Source of the DNA: Pseudopithomyces maydicus
Lineage: Eukaryota > Ascomycota > Dothideomycetes > Pleosporales > Didymosphaeriaceae
Direction: 5' to 3'
DNA: 64,000 nucleotides
NCBI GenBank assembly: GCA_026873275.1
Contig: JANTUC010000010.1
Location: 1,550,001-1,614,000, forward strand
Shown here: one piece after another, positions 1-10,212 of the stretch
Position numbering within the stretch: position 1 is the first letter of the stretch
Layout of the letters: each line of letters starts with the position of its first letter
Made by a program: the position numbers and the translations under genes
The notes under the pieces: generated by a model
The model's input: only the letters and a program-made list of their open reading frames with translations
Database searches by the model: none
What the model was told of the DNA's origin: nothing

Positions 1-55
1 GCGTTGTCCACCTCGGAAACGTTGTTCTTTCCTCTTTGTTGACAGCCTAGGTCTT

Positions 56-289
56 GCTCGTACAGGTCGCCCCTCGATGTCTCGCATCCATGCTCCCCAC
101 GTACATCTCTACGTTGAGCGATGTGGCCCATTGGGCGCTGGTTTGTAAAGCTTGCTTTTCACTTCACTTCTTTCTCGTACCGGCCGCCCCTCGATGTCCA
201 CATCAATGCTCCACACGTACTTGTCTACGTCGAGCAGTGTGGTACATTGGGCACTGGTTCATAGGGTGTGCTTTTCATTTACGGTCTCG
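56..289. repeat. Imperfect tandem repeat, about 117 bp period
   Basis: Two diverged copies lie head to tail. Both contain CGCCCCTCGATGT (positions 68 and 185), then CATCNATGCTCC, CACGTAC, CTACGT, GAGC, ATGTGG/GTGTGG and CATTGGGC, ending in a GCTTTTCA tract. The start of the window and the bases after 289 look like fragments of further copies. No coding potential is evident; the short ORFs here are low-complexity. Confidence 0.6.
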
Positions 290-300
290 CGCCTACAGGT

Positions 301-1156
301 GTCTTAGTTTGCGTGCCCAACGAGCTCGGGGGTAATGTGTTCTGGCTGGGTGAAGCCAATGGGTAGCAAAAGCTTTAATGTCCACAGGTATACGATAGTT
401 TCTTTCCACTCTTTCGTTTTTGACGTGATGATGTGCATCTATCCATGCAGCGTGGTTACCAGATCTCATAAAATCCACACTGTTCTGGAAACTGTGATCC
501 ATGTGCTCCACTGACCCTATTCACATATTTACGTACTGTCAACATCACGAGGCGTGGTATGCGGTGCGAAAAGTAAATCGTATATGCAAATTGAATGATC
601 ATGCGCACATGCTAGGCGCCTTAATAATAAATGAACAGCTATCTATCTACTTGATGAGTAGGTGAACACAAACCGTGTCCAAACCCGGAACTAAGACTTT
701 TTGGGTTCGCACGCCAAAGCATGCGTGTGGTATTTATGTATATCGATCGAATCATATGCGCATGCATTCATCGAGATGGACGGACGATGGCACATACCCA
801 TCGTATGGGTACATACGCAGCCCAGCAGCGATCCCCTAACTTGACCCGCGCTATGCATGCATGCAGTCGGTAATGTACGTATATATCTCTTGTCCAGTCG
901 ACATACCAACCACACGCAACACATAGCACAGGAGGACGACCGCCGCGCCGCGCCGTCATCTTCCTCGTCGGCCTCGTCCCCCGCGCTCTCCTCATCCAAC
1001 AAGGTCCCGTGCCGCGCCCTCAGCCCGCGTCTCTTGTTGCCCCCCTTGGTCACGCGGCCACGGCGACGGCACCGACAACCACGACCCCGACCACTGCTCT
1101 GCCCGTTCGGGCGGCGCCGGGGACCCCGCCTCTCATGCCTGTAGCCCTCAGCGTCT
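301..1156. other. Intergenic, 3' side of RLI1
   Basis: About 850 bases with no convincing gene. The right half (950-1150) is C/G-rich and gives Arg/Pro/Ser-rich ORFs on both strands that show no domain and overlap each other. It probably includes the RLI1 3' UTR. Confidence 0.4.
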
Positions 1157-3182
1157 TCAGGCCTCGTCCTCGAGGAAGAAGTAGTTGCCGTTGAGCTTCT
1201 GCTCCTGGTCGAGCTGGGAGTTGTACTTGTTGATGCGGGGGCGGTAGCTGTTGGGGTCGCGGCGGAAGGTGACGTCGAGGTTCTTGAGGAACTTGTTGCA
1301 GCCCGTAAGGAGGGACTCGGGGGTGTTTGCGCGGGACTTGATGGCGGGCTGGCCGTCGAAGACGATGACGCGGTCGGCGAGGTAGGTGGCCATGATGAAA
1401 TCGTGCTCGACGACGAAGGCCGTCTTCTTGGCGTGCATGATGAAGCGCTTGATGACGCGGGCGGCGACGATACGCTGCTCGGAATCGAGGTACGCCGAGG
1501 GCTCGTCGATGAGGTAGATGTCGGCGGGCATACCGAGGGCGAGGACAATGGCGACACGTTGCAGTTCTCCGCCGGAGAGGTTCTGCACTTCTTGGTCGAT
1601 GAAGTCGTCCATCTTGAGGGGCTTGTAGACGTCCGTCTGGAACTGGGGGGAGAGGAAGGCAGCCTTGATCTTCTTGAAGAAGAGCTGGCGGACGGTACCG
1701 GTGAACTTAGGGGTGATCTTCTGGGGCTTCATGGAGATGTTCATGGGGGGAATCTTCTTGCCGTCGTCGGGCTGGAGGGCACCGGCGAGCATCTTACAGA
1801 AGGTGGTCTTTCCGGTACCGTTCTCACCCATCATGACGATGATTTCCGAGTCGGTGAACTGACCCGCTTCGACGTTCAGCTGGAAGTCACCCAGGGTCTT
1901 GGACATCTTGGGGTAGCCGTAGGCGTGGGACTTGTCCGAGAGGAACTCCTCACCAGCCTCACCGATACGGAACTGCAGAGATTCCTCACGGAAACGCAAG
2001 TTCTCGGTGGGGATGTTACCGTCAAGGAAGATGTTGATACCTTCACGGACCGAGGAAGGAAGGGTGACGACACCGTAGACAGCGGGCTTGCCGTAGAGAA
2101 CGCAGATGAAGTCAGAGAGATAGTCGAGAACGGACAAATCGTGCTCTACGACAATGACGTAGTCGTCGGGACGGAGCAAGCTGCGGATCATACGAGCGGC
2201 AGCGAGACGCTGCTTGACATCCAGGAAGGATGAGGGTTCGTCGAACATGTACACATCTGCCTTCTGGACGCAGACGGTACCGATGGCGAAACGCTGCAGC
2301 TCTCCTCCGGAGAGAAGCGTGACATCACGCTCGTAGACGTGCTTCAGTTCTGTTCTGAATTAGCTCTGTCCCGTGGTCATCCCCTATTCGACCACTCACC
2401 AAGAACCTCGGTGATTTCCTCAAGGTTGTCCATCTGGGAGCGGCTCTCGATGAGCTTTCCGACCGATTTATCCGGGCCCCTGATAGCCTTGGGGATCTGG
2501 TCGACATACTGGGGCTTGACGACGGCCTTGAGATCGTCCTCCAGGACCTTGGTGAAGTAGTTCTGCAGCTCGGAACCACGGAAGTACTTCAAGATCTCCT
2601 CCCAGTCAGGCGGGTTGTCGTAGCGGCCGAGATTGGGCTTGAGCTTTCCGCTCAGAATCTTCAGGGCGGTACTCTTGCCGATACCGTTGGTGCCGACCAG
2701 ACCGAGCACCTGGCCCGGCCGGGGCATGGGCAGCCTGTGCAGCTTGAAGCTGTTCGCGGAGTATCGGTGGGTGACTTGGGTCTCGAGGTTGGTGGGCAAG
2801 TTGATGATATTGATGGCGTCGAAGGGGCACTTCTTCGGGCAGATACCGCATCCTATGCACAGGCGTTCGGAGATGAAGGCGATCTTGGAGCTGGAGTCGA
2901 CTTCGATGCATAGCTTTCCGGTGCGCACCACGGGGCACGACTTCTTGCACTCCTGTCTACATTTCTAGGCGGCTGTGAGTCTACGGCGGCGCATCTGGCA
3001 GCGGCGGCGACTGACCTTTGGCTTGCACTGTTCGCGCACACTTCATGTTAGACCAAAATTTCAATATCGGCTGCGGGGCACTACTTGCCTTGTCGTTGCT
3101 GACAATCGCAATACTAGAGCGGGTCAGTTGAGCATGGAAACGGGCGTGTCCGAGGGGTGTACCGTGTGAGCTTGTCCGACAT
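1157..3182 (-). CDS. RLI1: Ribosome recycling ATPase RLI1/ABCE1
   Basis: Iron-sulfur ABC protein that splits post-termination ribosomes and takes part in initiation and ribosome export; cytosolic. I assemble five exons: 3163-3182, 3089-3113, 3016-3027, 2400-2964 and 1157-2349, all in phase, giving 604 aa, the normal family length. The N-terminus has the two ferredoxin-like cysteine clusters, the first split over three tiny exons (CKPK, then KCRQECKKSC) and the second CIGCGICPKKCPF. NBD1 has Walker A GTNGIGKST, signature LSGGELQR and FDEPSSFLD. NBD2 has GENGTGKTT, a second LSGGELQR and IDEPSAYLD. Oddities are a 12-nt exon and a GC-AG intron (donor GCAAGT at 3088-3083). The start is fixed by homology to the MSDKLTRIAIV opening. 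The gene diverges from CHD1. Identification is essentially certain from near-complete family identity. Confidence 0.97.
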
Positions 3183-3657
3183 GGCTGCGGGCGTGGCAAC
3201 AGCAGTGTTTGGGCGTGGAGGTTACCGCGTTGTGGAGAGCGACGTAAAACCACCTAGGAGGTATGGCGGGGCACGCTGTGAATTTAGAGTGGCTTGTGAG
3301 TGACTGCAGCAGATGAGCGACAGCACAAGCCAGGGATGCGCGCGACAGCTGCTCACCAAACGACTGCACCGACACGGCGTACTTGAAGACGGCACTGCAC
3401 AGCAGAAGAAGCTCTCTCAACCACCTCCACGCCCTGGCAATTCGAACACGCTCGCTGGAGGCCGTCGTAATCGCAGTAGCCCGCACGGTGATTGGCCCAT
3501 CCCGATCAGGCCTAGCGTGCATTTGTGACTTTCGTGAGCCTCCAGGGCTCCACCTCCGAGGCCTGTTCACCAACTTCCACACGTAGCATACCTACCTGTG
3601 ACCCCCCCACCAACCCTCCGCGACACAGAGTAGGAATACTCTGACCGGGGTACTGCC
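3183..3657. promoter_or_regulatory. Divergent promoter region RLI1 / CHD1
   Basis: About 475 bases between the two divergent starts, with no coding exon that I can support. Short ORFs here are shadows. Because the genes are head to head, both core promoters and 5' UTRs must lie in this stretch or in the first CHD1 intron. I see no clear TATA box, as is usual for constitutive fungal genes. Confidence 0.5.
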
Positions 3658-4107
3658 ATGGATGGTAAGTCTCTCCCTCTCCTGCAAGTCCCTCTGTCTC
3701 TGCGCTTTGGCAAGCCCGCCGTCCCATCTCCATCTTCGCATCTGCACATGTCCATCTCGCGCCGCCCTCCCCCATCTACCGGTCGACTCTACGCACCCGA
3801 TACCGCTACTCCCTCGTCGTTCGCGTCGCTTTCTCCCTCCTTCCGACTCTCTTTGGCTCTCCAGGGCCGCAGAGCCTTGTCCGAGGCCGCACGCTGCTTC
3901 CCGCGCTCAGTTTCATCGACCGCGTCCGTCCTCCATCGAGCCCGCATTGCTTGCTCGCTCTCTGTTATTCTTCTCCGATTGTTGTTCGTTCTGAGTCGCG
4001 TAACTCCGCGCTACACGATGCACTCTTCGGCTTGCTCGCCCGACGTTTGATCGTTGAATTGTCACGCTGACCTACATCCAGCCGCGTCCATTGTCGTACC
4101 CTCCACT
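3658..4107 (+). other. Possible first exon (7 nt) and 417-nt intron of CHD1
   Basis: At 3658 an ATG in good context (GCCATGG) is followed after 7 coding bases by a perfect donor, GTAAGT (3665). A branch-like GCTGAC and the acceptor CATCCAG end at 4081. Joining 3658-3664 to 4082 keeps the frame and adds M-D-A-A-S-I-V-V-P-S-T before the methionine at 4108. The intron signals are good; whether translation starts at 3658 or 4108 cannot be settled from sequence. The intervening C/T-rich ORFs are not supported. Confidence 0.5.
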
Positions 4108-7100
4108 ATGACCGATGCGGTCCCGTATACGAACGGCCATGCCTCGTCGGACGCGTTAGATACCGTCATACCGGACGCTCCTTCACCGCCTAGCGAAGAC
4201 GCCCCCTCCGAGACCGAGGAAGTTGCTGCCGCGTCGTCGGACGAGGAGGAAGATGCCGATGCCGATGGAGAGGAATATCACGAGGATGAACAGATGGAAG
4301 TTGATGCAGAATCTTCAGAAGATGCAGAGGGCGAGGCGGACAGCGACTTTGGCTCAGACAGCCCGCCGCCGGAAGATGATCGACGCCGCGCCCGCAGTTC
4401 CACATCGCAAGGCTCAAGCCGGCCCAGCAAGCGCAAAGCCAGCGTAGAGGACGATATTGCGATGAACCCGGAATTGTATGGTCTGCGTCGAAGCGTACGT
4501 GGCCATATCCTGCTATATCGTCTCCTACTAACCATAACTTAGGGTCGAGCACGTCCAACCCGCCGCATTGTTGGTACCATAGCCCCGCCCATATACCTCC
4601 TCTAACCCATTCCAGGTCGATAGCAGTGATGACGATGACGGCTCTGATTCTGATGTACCGCGGAAGCGCCAGAAAACCACCTCGCGTAAAGGTACGTTCA
4701 CGCACCCCACCATCTAAAATTCATCATAGCTCATGTCCTGCCATAGCCTCCAAGCAGCCAACACCTGTCTATCGCTCCGCTGATACAGATTCCGACGAAT
4801 CCGATGGCTTTGTTGGGGCACGACGCAACGTCCCAAGCAAGAAGGAGCGACATCGCCGCAAGATGGTGGCCGAGGGCCAACTGTCGCCCTCACATGCCGA
4901 AGTCCGCTTCTCACAACGGCGCACTAAGGCTGTGACAAATTACAATGAGGATGGAGAAGACTCGTTCGAAGAGGAAGAGGATGATATGACCCCTAACTAC
5001 TGGGCTGCCGCCGCCGAAGAAGCGGGACCTTCCATCGATCGGGTGTTGGATCATCGGCCGAAGCCAGATATTGGTACGAACTTGGACGGTCCATCTTGCC
5101 AGCTTCGCTAATTTTGATAGAACTGGATCCATACTCTGTCCAGAAGAAGGATTTTGAGTATCTGGTAGGCGCCTGAATACGCTCATCACTTACCCTACTG
5201 ACCCCCAATTTAGATCAAATGGCAAGACAAAGCCCACTACCACTCTACTTGGGAAGAGCATAGCACGATTGCCTCGTGCAAAGGCTGGCGCAAGCTAGAC
5301 AATTACTTCAAGAACACTGTCATGCCCGACATGCACCTCCACGCCCGCAAGAAGCTGGACCCGGAAGAATTTGAACAGCACATGGTCGCACGCGAAGCGC
5401 AACGCGAGAGTCTTCTCGACTATCACATCGTCGAGCGAGTAATAGGCTCGCGTGAAGGCGACGATGAGACCGAGTATTATGTCAAATGTTAGTGTTGACT
5501 TCACTGCCCCTTTGGGATTACCTAACTAGTGTTGCAGGGAAGGGACTGTACTACGACCAGTGTACTTGGGAGGTGGCCTCACTGGTTAGTGAACTTGCAC
5601 AGGGTGAAATCGACAGATTCCTTGATCGCCAGACCAACCGACCAGTCTCAGACTCCAAGGAGAGCAGCATGCAGTCCCGGAGGAAATTCAAACCTCTCGA
5701 AGAGCAGCCGGACTATATCAAGTTCGGCAAACTTCGTTCTTTCCAATTGCACGGACTGAACTTCCTGGCCCACAACTGGGTTCGTGGCACTAATGTCATC
5801 TTAGCCGATGAGATGGGTCTAGGTAAAACTGTCCAGACAGTGTCGTTCATGAATTGGCTGAAGCATGATCGCCGACAACAAGGACCTTTCCTTTGCGTCG
5901 TGCCGTTATCGACCATGCCCGCCTGGGCCGACACCTTTAACAACTGGACTCCGGACATTAACTATGTCATTTATACTGGCGGAACTGAATCCCGCCGGAT
6001 CATCCAGGACCACGAACTTCTAGTTGACGGTAACCCTAGAAAAGTCAAGTTCAATGTGCTGGTAACTACGTATGAGTACGTTCTCATGGACTGGCAATTC
6101 CTCTCCGAGATCAAGTGGCAATTCCTCTCTGTTGATGAGGCTCATCGCTTGAAGAATCGTGAGTCTCAGCTTTACGAGAAGTTGTTGAAATTCTCCGCAC
6201 CCAGCCGTCTGCTCATCACAGGAACTCCAATTCAGAATACCCTCGGCGAACTGTCAGCTCTGATGGACTTCTTGATGCCCGGCAAAGTCACCTTTGACGA
6301 GAATGTGGATCTTGCATCCGAGGATGCGAGCATCAAGCTTGCCGAGCTGAGCGCTGCTATCCAACCTTATATGATCCGACGGACCAAGGAGAAGGTCGAG
6401 AATGACCTTCCTCCGAAATCGGAAAAGATCCTACGTGTTGAATTGTCCGATATTCAGTTGGAATACTACAAACACATCCTCACTCGTAACTACGAGGCTC
6501 TCAATGAAGGTGGTCAAGGTCAGAAGCAATCACTACTCAACATCGTCATGGAACTGAAGAAGGCGAGCAACCACGCCTTGCTGTTCCCGAATGCTGAGGC
6601 CCGATTTTTGCGAGAAGGCTCCTCTAAAGAAGAGACTCTCAAGACCATCGTTACTACTAGCGGAAAGATGATGCTTCTTGATCGTCTTCTGACTAAGCTC
6701 AAGGCTGATGGTCACCGTGTTCTCATCTTCAGCCAAATGGTCCACATGCTTGACATCCTAACCGACTACATGCGACTGAGAAATTATCAGTTCCAACGGC
6801 TTGATGGTACGGTACCCTCGAGCGAGCGTAAGATCGCGATCGACCACTTCAATGCCCCTGGCAGTGAAGACTACTGCTTCCTGTTATCTACCCGAGCCGG
6901 TGGACTTGGTATCAATCTCATGACCGCCGACACCGTGGTGCTTTTCGATTCGGACTGGAATCCCCAAGCAGATCTGCAGGCTATGGCTCGTGCTCATCGT
7001 ATTGGTCAGCAGAAGCCTGTCACCGTGTACCGACTGGTGTCGAAGGACACTATTGAGGAAGAGATTTTGGAACGTGCGCGCAACAAGCGAATGCTCGAGT

Positions 7101-9186
7101 TCATCACAATTCAGCGTGGTGTCACGGACCGTCAGCAGAAGGAGCTCAACGACAAGATGAATCGCGCAGCAGGGGAGCCAAACTCTGCTGACGATATCAA
7201 CAACATCCTCAAACGTCGAGGCCAGAAGATGTTTGAACAGTCCGGAAACCAAAAGAAGCTCGAAGAGCTCGACATTGATGCTCTGCTCGAAAATGCAGAA
7301 GAGCACAAGACAGAGCAAGTGGGTGGCCTAACTTCTGACGGTGGCGAGGAGTTCCTGAAGGCGTTTGAGTACACTGATGTTAAAATCGACCTGGAATGGG
7401 ACGACATCATACCGAAGGATGAGCTCGACGCAGTGAAGGCAGAGATCCAACAGCGCAAAGAAGAAGAAGAGACGCAGAAGTTGCTCGAGGAAAGCGCGCC
7501 TAGGAAGCGCAAAGCGCACGCGACCCAAGGCGAGCGCGAACAACGAGCAGCCAAGCGACGAGCCCGAGAAGTCATGCCTGGGAGCGACGATCAGTCTGAC
7601 GACGAAGGTCCAAACAGCGATCCAAAGCGCCCCATGGTAACAAACGAGATCCGTAGACTTGTTCACGCTTGCTATCGCTATGGTTCTTTTGATGAGCGTA
7701 GTGAGGAAATGATGAAGGAAGCCCGACTGTCAGGACGCGATATAGACGTTGTCAAAGCAGCCCTCGAGGAAGTCATCACCAAGGCCAAGGACGAGGTGGA
7801 GAAGCAGCGCAGTGACTCAAAGAAGAAAGATGGAGACAGCAAACAGCTTACCAAGAAGGACAAGAAAGCTGTGTTGTTCGATCACGAGGGCGTCAAAAAG
7901 ATCAATGCTGAAACCATTCTGGACCGGCCTGTTGAGATGCGCGTCCTGAAGGAAGCCATCGCCAGCGGCTCCGATTGGCGTAATTTCCGCATTCCTGACG
8001 CTATCAAGCCTGCCAGCTATTCCTGCCCATGGGGTGCCCGCGAAGATGGTATGCTTATGGTTGGTATCAATCGCCACGGCTATGGCGCTTGGGTACCCAT
8101 CCGCGATGATCCGGATCTCAACTTGAAGGAAAAGTTCTTCCTCGAGGAGAATCGTGTGGACAAGAAGGAAGAACGAGTGAAGAAGGAGGAAAAGAACGCC
8201 AAATCCCCTGGCGCCGTCCATCTCGTTCGACGTGCAAACTATCTGCTCACAGTTTTGAAGGACAAGAGCGGTGATGACAAAGCGAAGCGTCTCATGGAGA
8301 ATCATCACCGCAACAATAAGAAACATCTTAATGCCACACGCCGCGCGGACAAGGCTTCAAGTGTTTCTGCTAGCCCTGCGCCGTCCGGCCAGACGCGCAA
8401 GGGCGCCTCACGCGAATCTGAGAGGCCGGTCCATCGCATCAGCATCAGCGAAAGCCGGCATTCAGAACGACCAGAGAGCCGCCAACGCGAGAAGGGTACT
8501 CCGGACCATAGGCATCGGCCAAGCGACCAATATCGACCAGCCGACGGTAGTCGAAGGGATCACCGGAACGATCGCGGCAATGGCGATCGACGTTCGCAGC
8601 ATGTCAGCACGCCTGAGATACGCCGCAAATCTAGTGGTGACGTGGAGAAGTCGCGTTCGAAAGACGAGCGCCCTCGACATTCCGATGGGCGGCCCCGACT
8701 GCCCGAAGAGCGCCATTCTTCGCAGAACCTCGCCAATGGCCATGGGCAATCGCGCGGTGCGGACTCGCCTTCTCACAAGCTCAAGGAGAAGAAGACGGAC
8801 CCGGAAATGGAGCGGGCTTTGAAGCCGGTGCAGGACAACCTGGGCCGGCTGAAGAAGGCCACGCCCAAGAACTACACGGACAAGCAGCGGCTGGTCAAGG
8901 TGCTGAAGAAGGAGCTGATTGCTGTGGGCAATCACATCAACACGCACATGCGGACCAACCCGTCACGTGGAGAGGACCTATGGTAAGTAACTCGATCATG
9001 GTATTGTTTTTGGTATGGCGTGCTAATTGAACAAGGAAATACACTGTCAGCAACTACTGGCCACGTCCTGACGCTACGGTGGAAAACGTGCAGAAAATGT
9101 ATAAGAAGATGGTCTCGTCCGAGTCAGGGGCCAAGCCCAGCGCTCCCCAGAACGGGCAGATCAACGGGCAGAGCACGGGAGCGTAG
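4108..9186 (+). CDS. CHD1: Chromatin remodelling ATPase CHD1
   Basis: Nucleosome-spacing remodeller acting on transcribed chromatin in the nucleus. Eight coding exons: 4108-4494, 4543-4569, 4616-4691, 4747-5073, 5121-5164, 5214-5487, 5538-8982 and 9036-9186, for 1576 aa. Order: acidic Asp/Glu-rich N-terminus; tandem chromodomains (HSTWEEH and, across an intron, EYYVKWKGLYYDQCTWE); Snf2 ATPase with DEMGLGKT near residue 468 and DEAH near 576; helicase C-terminal lobe with ARAHRIGQ near 862; SANT/SLIDE-like DNA-binding segment near 1090-1260; Arg/Ser-rich linker; CHD1 C-terminal helical domain near 1470-1550 (PVQDNLGRLKK). An 11-residue upstream extension is possible (see 3658). The exon 2 donor GTTGGT is non-consensus but is the only one that avoids a stop. 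Very secure. Confidence 0.97.
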
Positions 9187-10212
9187 AGGGGTTTTGGAAG
9201 GCAGTCTCTCGGAGACGGCGAGCATGTTAGAAATTCATGGCATAGCGTAGGCGTTTGGGATTTCACCATTGTTGGCGCGGGTGGTTTTGATTTTAGTCGT
9301 GTTCAGTTTCTTTCTGCATACGAGCCCGCCATCTCTGGAGCTTCAGAGAGGCTATATACGGGACATGTCATTTCCAGGCGCAAGAGTAGGCGGCATAAAA
9401 CAGCACTGGGAGGGTTTACTTGCTGAGCATTTACGGGATGGGTTCTCACTTCGGGTATGCATCATTTTTTCTGGCGAGATGCGACTTCGTATCGTCGCAG
9501 CGGCACATGGTATTATTTGTCCGCAGGCTGGGCTTTGCCGCCTCATTGATAGCACATGTTGGGGACAGTTTTACGGGGACCGTTTTACGGGGACATGGTA
9601 GATAGCTGAGTGGGTGTGATGTTGCAAGATGAAATGGACATTCTGAATCAAGCTCGTGTTTGGTGGTGAGGAAGACGAAGACGGGCCCACTGCGGGAGTA
9701 CTGTATGCACGGTCAAAGACGGCGTGTCGACGTGCTGGCCAGCGGTGGTAGCGGTATTCCAAGACGTCGCCCTGCGTCTGCGACCCACAAGCAAGCCGCA
9801 ACTGGCGTGGCTAATTTTTTTGCTGGCGGTGATTCAGAGTAGCGTGCGCGTGAAGATGTCGTCAGACGGCAGAGCAGAGTAAAAGCACGCAGCGAGTTGT
9901 CGTGTGACTGGATGGGAGGTAGCACGCCGTGGTCGTGTGGTGTGTCCGCTTTGTGAAGAGCCACAGGCGGGACTCGGGAGGGAAGTCGCGCGCCAATGGG
10001 GGAAGGTGGAATGGCGAGTGGAGCGTATGACGCAGCCAATCCCCTGTTTCTCTGGGTTCACGTTGTCTGTGCACAGGCAGGAAGCCGCGACTGTTGCTCA
10101 GGTGCAGCCACCAAGGAAGCCTGGCCTGGCCATCATAGTGCTCCATGTCTTCGAGCATCCTACAACCACCTATTTGCATGCCGTTGGACGCCAAATTTCC
10201 ACCGTAAAAACC
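9187..10212. other. Intergenic CHD1 3' UTR / PPN1 promoter
   Basis: About 1 kb without a supported gene. A small duplication, GTTTTACGGGGACC followed by GTTTTACGGGGAC, lies near 9568-9597. The rest holds only overlapping short ORFs. Confidence 0.4.

Noticed and set aside
691..1557. Minus-strand Ser-rich ORF overlapping RLI1
   Set aside because: Out-of-frame shadow of the RLI1 3' end extended through GC-rich intergenic DNA.
1403..2233. Plus-strand ORF of 276 codons
   Set aside because: Exact antisense of RLI1, with the composition of its codon complement.
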